Below are positions 21,251 through 27,556 of a stretch of 27,556 nucleotides of DNA, one piece after another (the first letter of the stretch is position 1; each line of letters opens with the position of its first letter). This DNA is from an uncultured Collinsella sp. GTDB taxonomy: Bacteria; Actinomycetota; Coriobacteriia; Coriobacteriales; Coriobacteriaceae. The notes beneath the pieces are model-generated. The model was not told the origin of the DNA. It did no database searches and worked only from the letters and a program-made list of their open reading frames with translations. The position numbers were made by a program, and so were the translations under genes. The stretch covers positions 1-27,556 of the forward strand of contig URSO01000027.1 of assembly GCA_900550415.1 (NCBI GenBank). Direction: 5' to 3'.

Positions 21251-21288
21251 CACCACCAGTTGTTGAGAGACGTCATCGTGTTCTCCAT
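21220..21288 (-). CDS. Trp-rich leader peptide of the ECF operon
   Basis: A 22-codon reading frame preceded by GAAAGGAG with an 8-nt spacer. Its middle is NNWWWRDA: three consecutive TGG codons at 21258-21250. It ends in TGA 39 nt before the attenuator stem. The mRNA segment GGCGTGA (21251-21245), overlapping the last Trp and Arg codons, can pair with TCACGCC (21214-21208). That second segment extended to TCACGCCT can instead pair with AGGC at the foot of the terminator (21182-21179). When Trp-tRNA is scarce a ribosome stalled on the Trp codons would mask the first segment and favour antitermination. This is the classical amino-acid attenuation logic. Confidence 0.88.
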   Translation of the reverse strand: MENTMTSLNNWWWRDANTIGRQ

Positions 21289-21346
21289 GTTGGTGGCTCC
21301 TTTCGTGATGCCGTGGCGCGGTCGCACCTAGTTGCTGTTGCGCTGC

Positions 21347-21352
21347 ACTATA
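21347..21352 (-). promoter_or_regulatory. Likely -10 box of the trp-ECF operon
   Basis: Minus-strand TATAGT preceded by TGC (extended -10), 59 nt upstream of the leader start. It sits at the centre of an imperfect palindrome (CGCTG, CTATAG, CAGCG; 21341-21360), a possible operator. The -35 is weak. Confidence 0.5.
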
Positions 21353-21373
21353 GCACAGCGATATATGTGCAGG

Positions 21374-21396
21374 GAAATCTTTTTTGAAAAGATTTC
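21374..21396. repeat. AT-rich inverted repeat upstream of the trp leader
   Basis: GAAATCTTTT (21374-21383) and AAAAGATTTC (21387-21396) are perfect arms with a 3-nt loop. It overlaps the -35 region of the ECF operon. It could be an operator or a terminator for the dipeptidase gene coming from the right. The remaining stretch to 21480 has a GGAGGGC/GCCCTCC inverted pair and nothing else I can name. Confidence 0.5.
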
Positions 21397-21480
21397 AGCG
21401 GCGTTTCCCGCCGGTCAGATGACGGGCTAGGAGGGCAAGGCCGCTCACGCTGTCTCGCCCTCCTTTAGAACGTGAGGGTC

Positions 21481-23283
21481 TTAGGCCTTCTTGCGACGAT
21501 AGAGCACGAAGCCGCAGACACCGATGATGACGACGGCACCAACAGCCATGGCGGCCATGTTGTTGCCCTCGGACTTCTCCTCGGTTGCCTCTTCCTTAAC
21601 CTCGGGCTCGGCAACGTCCTCATCGGAGAGGGCCTCGTCGGCGTAGGTGATGGACTCGACCAGGCAGTCGTTGTCGGCATCGTAGTCACTCGGGACGAAC
21701 TTCTCGGAGAAGTCGCCCTTCTTGAGGTAATCGCGCATCTCCTCGAGCATGGCCTTGCACTTGACGTAGGTGTTCTTGGTCGCGGCCTTGCCAGCCTTGT
21801 TGGCCAGGGCGGTGCGGGCCTCGGTGCCCTCGGCAGCTTGCATGGCCTCGTCGACGGTCAGGTTCTGCTCGATGAGCTCCTTCTGCAGAGCGTCGAGATA
21901 GGCGCGGACGCCGGTGGCGCAGTTGTCGCGGTTCTCCTCGGCGAGCGTGTTGATGTCCATGAGGACGTAATTGATGGAGTTCTTGGGCTCCTCGTTGTTC
22001 ACGACGTCTTCCTCTTCACAGTGATCGAAGGAGACATCCTGATCGCTGAAGTAGGGGCTGACCTCGGTGAGCAGTGCGGAGTAGAAGGGAATAGCGACGG
22101 AGAACTCGGCGTTGGAGAGCATCTCCCACTGGATGGTCGCGATCTCGGGGTCCATGCCCTGACGGATCTGGAAGGTGTGGATCTCGGTGTTGCGGTTGGA
22201 GCCGATGGCATAGGCACCGTCGGTGTTGGCGTTGAGGCCGGCGACATTCTCGCCACGAGTGGCAAAGCTGCGGATCATCTCAAAGGTGTTCCAGTCGGAC
22301 TTGCCGGGCTGGAAGAACAGCGGCTGCATCTCGTGGACCAGGGCGCCGGTCGTGGCACGAGCATCTTCGCGCTCGTCCTTAACGATCTCGTAGTCGGTGC
22401 CCTCGGCAAGCGGAGCCATGAAATAATCGCGGCCCTGGATATAGCGAGACCAAGAATGCATGGCCTTATCGCTAATTTCCTCACCGTAGGTCTGGGCAAC
22501 GTCGAACTGGCCGTCCTCGAAGTACTTGGCAAAGCCCTTTTCTTCGGGCATGGTCTGAATGTCCTTGGAGTGGAGGCAGTTCTCGGTGTCGTCGAGGTTG
22601 ACCTTGTAGTTAAGGTTGCCGATGTTGGGGTTGACCGAGGCGATGTCGTCGGTGAGCTTCATGGCAATCCACTGATGGCCAGAAAGTCCGGCGAACAGCC
22701 AGGTCTCGTTGTTGTCGGCGATGATGACCTGGTCGTTGGTGCAGATGCCCTGCTCGTCGACCAGGCTACCGAGGAGCTCGACGCCCTCGCGGGCCGTGGC
22801 ACTCTCGCCCAGGATGACGCTGGCGTAATTGTACTCACCGATGCCGGTCTCCTCGGTAATGGGGTCGGCCTCCTCAGCCTTCTCGTTGTAGGAGGTGCTC
22901 AGCGTGGCAGAGCAGGAGACGCCCTTCTCGTTGATGCCAGCCTCGGAATAAGCGTCATAGCGATCTTCCCACTGAGAGGGGTTGTCGCGAACGAAGGTGT
23001 AGCGGTAGGTCGCGCCCTTGGACTTGTACTCAAAGCCGGATTCGAGCGAGCTATACTCGCTGCCGTCCTTGTGTGCAGGCTCAATGCCAAAGTGCTTGAT
23101 ATAGCGCGGGCTAAAGTCTTCTGCGCGGCCGTAGTACGTGTTGCCGTCCGCCGTGAGCTTGCTGCCCATGTAGATCTGGGTGCAAGCGAGCGCCGAGGTC
23201 GGCATGGCCATAATGGCCGCAGCTCCGAATGCGAGGCCGCAGCCAAGCTTCTTGAGCGTGTTGACGGGATGAGTAAACCTCAT
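21481..23283 (-). CDS. Secreted C69-family dipeptidase with C-terminal membrane anchor
   Basis: A 600-residue protein. The signal peptide (1 to about 33) ends SALA just before CTQIYMGSKLTADG, which is the N-terminal nucleophile motif of peptidase family C69 (dipeptidase A type). Cleavage by signal peptidase would therefore expose the catalytic Cys directly. YYGRAEDF follows as expected. A Glu-rich stalk (about 555-578) precedes a single membrane segment (AAMAVGAVVIIGVCGFVLY) and a RRKKA tail, so it is tethered outside the cell. No LPXTG is present. ATG at 23283 follows a strong GGGAGGG. It likely hydrolyses dipeptides at the cell surface for uptake. Confidence 0.9.
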   Translation of the reverse strand: MRFTHPVNTLKKLGCGLAFGAAAIMAMPTSALACTQIYMGSKLTADGNTYYGRAEDFSPRYIKHFGIEPAHKDGSEYSSLESGFEYKSKGATYRYTFVRDNPSQWEDRYDAYSEAGINEKGVSCSATLSTSYNEKAEEADPITEETGIGEYNYASVILGESATAREGVELLGSLVDEQGICTNDQVIIADNNETWLFAGLSGHQWIAMKLTDDIASVNPNIGNLNYKVNLDDTENCLHSKDIQTMPEEKGFAKYFEDGQFDVAQTYGEEISDKAMHSWSRYIQGRDYFMAPLAEGTDYEIVKDEREDARATTGALVHEMQPLFFQPGKSDWNTFEMIRSFATRGENVAGLNANTDGAYAIGSNRNTEIHTFQIRQGMDPEIATIQWEMLSNAEFSVAIPFYSALLTEVSPYFSDQDVSFDHCEEEDVVNNEEPKNSINYVLMDINTLAEENRDNCATGVRAYLDALQKELIEQNLTVDEAMQAAEGTEARTALANKAGKAATKNTYVKCKAMLEEMRDYLKKGDFSEKFVPSDYDADNDCLVESITYADEALSDEDVAEPEVKEEATEEKSEGNNMAAMAVGAVVIIGVCGFVLYRRKKA

Positions 23284-23447
23284 AATCCCTCCCAACTGTT
23301 GAGACCCCGCAAAGCTATGTGGAATCTCAGCTAATAAATACATCTATTAGCCTATAGGAAGTCTAGAGAGTATTCATCTATTTCGATGAAATACTCGATG
23401 AGCGTCCTATAATATGCGATGAACGGATAAGAATACTCATTATGTAG

Positions 23448-23502
23448 CTTTACTTAAATAAAGGCACCCTGCAATTACTCTACCTGAATAAAGCACCTTG
23501 CA
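23448..23502. repeat. Imperfect tandem repeat of about 25 bp, period 30
   Basis: Copy A (23448-23473) and copy B (23478-23502) match at about 21 of 25 positions after one 1-nt gap; both contain AATAAAG, then CACC, then TGCA. They lie in the AT-rich gap upstream of the dipeptidase gene. Nearby GTATTC/GAATAC-type arms (about 23371-23394) form an imperfect hairpin. The gap (23284-23510) therefore looks regulatory; no gene is seen in it. Confidence 0.5.
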
Positions 23503-23510
23503 CGGGGCGC

Positions 23511-23555
23511 AAAGAAAAATCCCCCGCTGTTTGGCAAATGCATAAACAACGGTGG
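23511..23555 (-). terminator. Terminator of the lipid kinase - small membrane protein operon
   Basis: On the minus strand CCACCGTTGTTT (23555-23544) pairs with AAACAGCGGGGG (23532-23521), with one mismatch and one wobble, followed by ATTTTTCTTT. It lies 37 nt after the small membrane protein stop. Confidence 0.8.
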
Positions 23556-23591
23556 AGACGATGATTGGATGAATATCATACCAATGTGGAA

Positions 23592-23684
23592 TTATTTCTT
23601 CCGGCGGTGGATAACGTTAATCGCATAGCCGATGAGCATGGCCAAAACGATGACGATAAAGCCGAGCAGGGGATTGTCGTTCAT
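23592..23684 (-). CDS. 30-residue single-pass membrane protein
   Basis: A short frame, MNDNPLLGF, then a hydrophobic run (IVIVLAMLIGYAINVI) and a basic end HRRKK. The ribosome-binding site AGGAGGA is ideally placed five bases upstream. It starts ten bases after the lipid kinase stop codon and is followed by a clear terminator, so it is the last gene of that operon. The hydrophobic core with a positive C-terminal tail predicts one membrane helix, basic end inside. Function unknown; it may anchor or modulate the kinase. Confidence 0.65.
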   Translation of the reverse strand: MNDNPLLGFIVIVLAMLIGYAINVIHRRKK

Positions 23685-23693
23685 GGGGTCCTC

Positions 23694-24611
23694 CTATTTT
23701 CCGAGTGGGGAGAATTCGTCGACGATGAGGTCGAGGCATTGCGGAAGTGCGCGGGCTCCAAAGACGCCCGAGTTGCTGGAGATGATTTCGCCATCGAACT
23801 GCATGCCCAGCGACGGGGTGCAGGTGATCTTGGCTTCTTTGGTCTGGATGATCTTAAACTGCGGACGGCCGAGCACCTTGCCGGCGGGGTCGAGCGCGGC
23901 GGTGATCACGGTCGGGAGCAGCTGCACGGTTTTTACGGGCTCGATGACCGCGATGTCGACCATGCCGTCGTTCATGCGACAGTCGGGGAACAGGTTGATG
24001 TCGTTTTGGATGACCGAGGTGTTGCCGGCCATGCAGCAGATGCCATCGAGCTCCTCGACAATGCCGTCATGTTCAATCGTAAAGTGCGCCACCGTGGGGT
24101 TGGGCGTAGCGAGCGCGGATAGGAAGTAGGCGATCTCGCCGATGTCGTTTTTGGTGGGGGCGGCCTTCATCATGATCTCGGCGTCGTAGCCCGAGCCGGC
24201 GATGATGATGAAGCCGTGGCGCTTTTCGTTGCCGTTCTCGTCGAGCCAAAAGAGCTCACCCATATCCGCCTTGACGGTACGGCCGACGCGGCAGGCCTTG
24301 GCGAGCGCCGCGGCCTCGGGGGCATTGCCAATGTTGTTGAAGAACAGGCAGGCCGTGCCGGAGGGGAAGACGAGCGTGGGGACGCCGCATCCGCGCATTT
24401 GGTCGAGCACGTTGGAGACGGTGCCGTCGCCGCCCGAAATCACCACGCGATCAAACTCGCGCACGTCTGCCACGGCGTCCTCGGGTTCCATGCCATCGCC
24501 GATAAAACGCATCACGACCTCGTCGCCGCCCTGCGCGAGGGCGTGCGTGAACGCGTAGATTTCATCTGAGCTGGGGCCCGATGCCGGGTTGTGGATGATA
24601 AGGCAGCGCAT
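23694..24611 (-). CDS. Diacylglycerol kinase-family lipid kinase
   Basis: A 305-residue protein of the DagK/YegS lipid kinase fold. The nucleotide-binding motif is SGGDGTVSNVLD (59-70). PSGTACLF (83-90) corresponds to the P-LGTANDF loop of the family with Ser for Leu. IAGSGYDAEI follows, then a C-terminal beta domain. It would phosphorylate diacylglycerol or a related lipid at the membrane face. The start at 24611 is the first ATG. It is followed after ten bases by a 30-residue membrane protein in the same operon, and it is divergent from the ribonuclease D-like gene. Confidence 0.87.
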   Translation of the reverse strand: MRCLIIHNPASGPSSDEIYAFTHALAQGGDEVVMRFIGDGMEPEDAVADVREFDRVVISGGDGTVSNVLDQMRGCGVPTLVFPSGTACLFFNNIGNAPEAAALAKACRVGRTVKADMGELFWLDENGNEKRHGFIIIAGSGYDAEIMMKAAPTKNDIGEIAYFLSALATPNPTVAHFTIEHDGIVEELDGICCMAGNTSVIQNDINLFPDCRMNDGMVDIAVIEPVKTVQLLPTVITAALDPAGKVLGRPQFKIIQTKEAKITCTPSLGMQFDGEIISSNSGVFGARALPQCLDLIVDEFSPLGK

Positions 24612-24639
24612 ACTTACGTTCCCGTTCTGTGACTAACCG

Positions 24640-24647
24640 AGTATAGT
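24640..24647. promoter_or_regulatory. Overlapping divergent -10 boxes
   Basis: AGTATAGT reads TATAGT on the plus strand (24642-24647, toward rnd) and TATACT on the minus strand (24645-24640, toward the lipid kinase). It sits in the 98-nt divergent gap. -35 boxes are weak on both sides. Confidence 0.35.
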
Positions 24648-24709
24648 TGTAGGGCAATGCCGATATCCTACCCGTGTTTTTCGGGCCTAACCTTATTCGA
24701 TGGGTTGAT

Positions 24710-25843
24710 ATGTACATTTCCACACATCAGACTCTACTCGACTTTTGCCAGCGCGCCCGTGAGTTCGACGCGGTTGCCGTCGACACCGAGTTTTTGCGCG
24801 AGCGCACGTTTCATCCGCGCCTGTGCCTGGTCCAGATTGCCACCCCCGCCGAGAGTGTCGCTGTCGATCCGCTGGTGATCGACGACCTATCGCCGCTGGC
24901 AGAGCTTATGGCCGACGAGAGCGTGACCAAGGTGTTTCACGCCTGCTCGCAGGATATGGAGGTTATGCTCCATACCGTGGGCGCGCTGCCGCGTCCCATT
25001 TTTGACACGCAGGTGGCCGCCGCCTTTTTGGGCGAGCGCCAGCAGATTTCCTACGGCGCGCTCGTGCAGACGTTTTGCGGTGTCTCATTGCCCAAGACCG
25101 AGTCACTGACCGATTGGTCGCGCCGCCCGCTGACCGATAAGCAGATTGAGTACGCGATCGATGACGTCAAGTACCTGATCGTCGCCTATACTGAGATGAT
25201 GAGCCGCCTGCGCGAGCTAGGCCGCGTGGATTGGGTGCTCGACGAGTTGCGTCCTCTGGCCGACGAGTCGCACTACCGCGCCGACCGTCACGAGGCGTTC
25301 CGTAAGGTTAAGCGTATCAACTCGTGCAGCCGCCATCAGCTGGGCATTGCGCGCGAGCTTGCCGCCTGGCGCGAGGACCGCGCTGAGCGACGCAACATCC
25401 CGCGCAAGTGGGTCATGTCCGACGATACGCTGCTGGCGCTCGTGAAGCGTAACCCTGTGCGCGTTGAGGAGTTCCGCAGCATCCGCGGTACCGACCAGCT
25501 GGGGGAGCGCGATGTGGACGGTGCGTTGATGGCCATCAAGCGCGGCGCGAGCTGCCCGCACGATCGCCTGCCGCTCATGGTGCGCGGGCATCGCCAGATT
25601 TCGCCGGAGCTGGAGAGCGTGACTGACCTTATGTATGCGCTTATCCGCTTGGTTGCCGAGCGTTCGGGCGTGGCGACCTCGGTCATTGCCTCGCGCGACG
25701 ACCTGGCCGACTACATCGAGCATCCCGAGCAGAGCCCCCTGCGCGAAGGTTGGCGTTTTGAGCTTGTGGGCTCGCGCCTGGACGATCTACTCTCGGGCAA
25801 TATGGGGTTGACGGTCAAAGATGGCAAAATTGAATTGCTATAA
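24710..25843 (+). CDS. rnd: Ribonuclease D-like 3'-5' exonuclease with HRDC domain
   Basis: 377 residues. The DEDDy exonuclease domain covers about 1-165: VDTEFLRE (D25, E27), HACSQDMEV (D82) and YAIDD (Y148, D152). An HRDC domain follows (about 205-290), with NIPRKWVMSDDTLLALVKRNP as its core and a second helical repeat behind. This is the ribonuclease D architecture, which trims tRNA and other RNA 3' ends. The ATG at 24710 is the first one that fits the family start; a GTG at 24674 in the same frame adds twelve unlikely residues. The ribosome-binding site is weak. Confidence 0.9.
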   Translation: MYISTHQTLLDFCQRAREFDAVAVDTEFLRERTFHPRLCLVQIATPAESVAVDPLVIDDLSPLAELMADESVTKVFHACSQDMEVMLHTVGALPRPIFDTQVAAAFLGERQQISYGALVQTFCGVSLPKTESLTDWSRRPLTDKQIEYAIDDVKYLIVAYTEMMSRLRELGRVDWVLDELRPLADESHYRADRHEAFRKVKRINSCSRHQLGIARELAAWREDRAERRNIPRKWVMSDDTLLALVKRNPVRVEEFRSIRGTDQLGERDVDGALMAIKRGASCPHDRLPLMVRGHRQISPELESVTDLMYALIRLVAERSGVATSVIASRDDLADYIEHPEQSPLREGWRFELVGSRLDDLLSGNMGLTVKDGKIELL

Positions 25844-25866
25844 GGAAGCCTAGCCGCTTGAGTGGG

Positions 25867-25872
25867 TAGAAT
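25867..25872 (+). promoter_or_regulatory. Possible -10 box of the zinc protease gene
   Basis: TAGAAT lies 35 nt before the start at 25908 in the short gap after the rnd-like gene, without a clear -35. The same TAGAAT occurs at 15524. Confidence 0.3.
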
Positions 25873-25907
25873 GCCTCCAACGTGTAACTCGATTCGGAGG
25901 AATTCGC

Positions 25908-26612
25908 ATGCCTTATTACTATGGATACGGCTTTGGCATCGACTCGCTGTACCTGCTGGTTGTTCTTGTCTGCACAGTGCTTGGCCTTGCCGCGCAGAGC
26001 TATATCAACTCGACGTACAAGACGTGGTCTAAGGTGCGCTCGGACGGCGATACGGGCGCCACGGTCGCTCGTCGCATGCTCGACGCCAACGGTTGCAACG
26101 CCGTGGGTATCAAGGGTGTCGCCGGTGAGCTCACTGACCATTACAACCCGCAGGATAACAACCTGTATCTGTCGGATTCCAACCGTTCGGGCGGCTCGGT
26201 CGCAAGCGTTGCTGTCGCTTGCCACGAGGCAGGCCATGCCGCGCAGCGTCAAAGCGGTTACGCCATGATGAAGGTACGCACCGCTTTGGTCCCCGTCGTC
26301 AACTTTACCCAGAACACCTGGACGATCGTGCTACTCATGGGCCTGTTTATGAACATAGCAGGGCTCACGACCCTCGCGCTGATCTTCTTCTCGTTTAGCG
26401 TGCTATTCCAGCTGGTTACGCTGCCGGTCGAGATCGATGCCAGCCGACGTGCCGTGGCGTATATTGAGCAGTCGGGTATGAGCTCCAAGCAGGTCAACGG
26501 TGCCAAGAAGGTGTTGACGGCAGCTGCGCTCACCTACGTGGCCGCGGCGCTCACCTCGATTATTCAGCTGCTCTACCTTATGGCTCGCTACAACAGAAAC
26601 TCCAACCGATAA
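25908..26612 (+). CDS. YugP-like membrane zinc metallopeptidase
   Basis: 234 residues. A first membrane segment (about 12-32), then a soluble part with the zinc motif HEAGH (106-110), then two membrane segments (about 137-172), LPVEIDASRRA (E175 is the likely third zinc ligand) and a last membrane segment (about 207-226). This is the arrangement of the neutral zinc metallopeptidase family that includes YugP. The substrate is unknown. The ribosome-binding site GGAGGAATT is near ideal. It is followed by a hairpin without a T-run. Confidence 0.9.
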   Translation: MPYYYGYGFGIDSLYLLVVLVCTVLGLAAQSYINSTYKTWSKVRSDGDTGATVARRMLDANGCNAVGIKGVAGELTDHYNPQDNNLYLSDSNRSGGSVASVAVACHEAGHAAQRQSGYAMMKVRTALVPVVNFTQNTWTIVLLMGLFMNIAGLTTLALIFFSFSVLFQLVTLPVEIDASRRAVAYIEQSGMSSKQVNGAKKVLTAAALTYVAAALTSIIQLLYLMARYNRNSNR

Positions 26613-26628
26613 CAAATGGGACCGACGG

Positions 26629-26658
26629 GCGCCGTGGGGATTTGTGTCCCCGCGGCGC
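26629..26658 (+). other. Strong hairpin between the zinc protease and xseA
   Basis: A 12-bp stem (26629-26640 with 26647-26658, one wobble) with loop TTTGTG. No T-run follows. It may be a weak terminator for the protease gene or lie upstream of the xseA promoter, where TACTAT at 26661 is a possible -10. Confidence 0.5.
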
Positions 26659-26727
26659 TGTACTATGTGTTGGACTTGAATTAGCGCAGGGCCGGAGCCC
26701 ATGTGCACGATGACGAAAGGGGGCTGC

Positions 26728-27556
26728 GTGGCAGGCTGGAATCTAACCGGCAACGCCGTTTCCGCCGAGTTCGACGGATCGGACGAGCAGGAGCGCAAAG
26801 AGCTCAGCGTGAGCCAAGCGGTGGAGATCGCCGCCGGCGCGCTCGATGCCATTCCGCAGCTGAGCGTTTTGGGTGAGGTCACTGGTTTCCGCGGCCCCAA
26901 TGCCCGAAGCGGCCACTGCTACTTCCAAATCAAGGACGACTCGGCGGCCGTCGACTGCATCATTTGGAAGGGCGCCTATCTCAAGCGCACCTTCGATTTG
27001 CGCGATGGCATGCAGGTGAGCTTTAAGGGTAGCTTCAATCTCTACAAGCCTACGGGTCGCATGAGCTTCGTCGCCCGCTCGTTCTCGCTGGCGGGGGAGG
27101 GTTTGCTGCGTCAGCAGGTGGCTCAGTTGGCTGAAAAATTGCGTCGCGAGGGCCTGATGGACGAGGCGCGCAAACGTCGCATCCCAGTGTTTTGCTCGCG
27201 CGTGGCAGTCGTCACCTCGCTTTCGGGCGCCGTCATCGATGACGTCAAGCGCACACTGCGCCGTCGCAACCCGCTTGTCGAGCTTGTTTGCGTGGGTGCC
27301 AAGGTGCAGGGCGAGGGTGCGCCGGCAGAGCTTATTGAAGGCTTGCGCCGCGCCGCCGCCATTACGCCGGTGCCCGATTGCATTTTGCTCGTGCGTGGCG
27401 GTGGCTCCTTCGAAGACCTTATGACATTTAACGACGAAGGGCTCGCCCGTGCGGTGGCGGCCTGTCCCGTGCCCGTGGTGACGGGCATCGGACATGAGCC
27501 GGACACCTCCATCGCCGATATGGTCGCGGACCTGCGTGCCGCGACGCCAAGCCACG
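26728..27556 (+). CDS. xseA: Exodeoxyribonuclease VII large subunit (partial, runs off the window)
   Basis: The first 276 codons of XseA, the catalytic subunit of exonuclease VII, which degrades single-stranded DNA together with XseB. The N-terminal OB-fold covers about 22-115 (LSVSQAVEIAAGALDAIPQL, then VLGEVTGFRGPNARSGHCYF, then IKDDSAAVDCIIWKG). The catalytic core follows with RIPVFCSRVAVVTS, LVRGGGSFEDL and VVTGIGHEPDTSIAD, all typical. The start is GTG at 26728, preceded by AAAGGGGG; in-frame ATGs at 26701 and 26710 are alternatives. The frame is open to the last base, so the 3' part lies outside. Confidence 0.93.
   Translation, partial: MAGWNLTGNAVSAEFDGSDEQERKELSVSQAVEIAAGALDAIPQLSVLGEVTGFRGPNARSGHCYFQIKDDSAAVDCIIWKGAYLKRTFDLRDGMQVSFKGSFNLYKPTGRMSFVARSFSLAGEGLLRQQVAQLAEKLRREGLMDEARKRRIPVFCSRVAVVTSLSGAVIDDVKRTLRRRNPLVELVCVGAKVQGEGAPAELIEGLRRAAAITPVPDCILLVRGGGSFEDLMTFNDEGLARAVAACPVPVVTGIGHEPDTSIADMVADLRAATPSH

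Noticed and set aside
21472..23334. A 620-codon plus-strand frame nearly as long as the dipeptidase
   Set aside because: It mirrors the C69 dipeptidase in the complementary codon phase; the dipeptidase has a signal peptide, catalytic motif and ribosome-binding site, the mirror has none.
1..27556. CRISPR array, tRNA or rRNA genes, prophage genes
   Set aside because: No regularly spaced identical repeats, cloverleaf candidates or phage/integrase motifs were found on either strand by eye.

Overview
The window looks like a piece of chromosome from a Collinsella-type member of the Coriobacteriia (high-GC Gram-positive gut actinobacteria). This rests on GC-rich codon use, the mix of Firmicutes-like and actinobacterial families, and the combination of an acetyl-type diaminopimelate (DAP) pathway, L-lactate dehydrogenase, a D-aspartate ligase/racemase pair and a dedicated ECF transporter. 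The genus is my recognition, not a computed assignment. No rRNA, tRNA, CRISPR array, phage or complete insertion sequence was seen.

Layout. 1-4850 (+): a PLP aminotransferase, ldh, a DUF2974-type alpha/beta hydrolase bracketed by two inverted copies of a REP-like repeat, and an NdpA-like nucleoid protein. 4880-5020: a long structured element and a perfect hairpin between convergent genes. 5022-9070 (-): a lysine-riboswitch-controlled operon lysA-dapA-dapB-dapH. lysA carries one frameshift and reads in frame into dapA. 9219-10406 (+): a divergent M20 deacetylase-like gene. 10452-13992 (+): a HigBA toxin-antitoxin pair, small membrane and secreted proteins (one with its ribosome-binding site buried in a 14-bp hairpin), a helix-turn-helix protein and a frameshifted membrane-anchored Ser/Thr kinase. 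14030-15163 (-): a coiled-coil peptidoglycan hydrolase. 15586-17673 (+): a probable D-aspartate ligase and aspartate racemase. 17798-21288 (-): an ECF transporter (S component, double ATPase, T component) preceded by a Trp-Trp-Trp leader peptide and attenuator. 21481-24611 (-): a secreted C69 dipeptidase, a 30-residue membrane protein and a lipid kinase. 24710-27556 (+): ribonuclease D-like protein, a YugP-like zinc protease and the 5' part of xseA.

How genes work together. DapA, DapB, DapH, LysA, the aminotransferase and the M20 deacetylase would cover most of the acetyl branch from aspartate semialdehyde to lysine; dapF is not in the window. The D-Asp ligase/racemase pair and the hydrolase fit a cell wall cross-bridged through D-aspartate. 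The ECF operon is best read as a tryptophan importer because its leader encodes three consecutive Trp codons.

Most unusual observations: (1) two ~100-nt elements, at 4882-4979 and 20394-20494, share one architecture. Their internal loops (GG/GA and GAAAGAGGA/GACGAWTGA) are nearly identical while their helices differ in sequence but remain paired, which is the signature of a conserved folded nucleic acid. (2) A classical ribosome-stalling Trp attenuator controls an ECF transporter. (3) An in-frame lysA-dapA junction lies under a lysine riboswitch. Two single-base frameshifts (lysA, kinase) may be sequencing errors.
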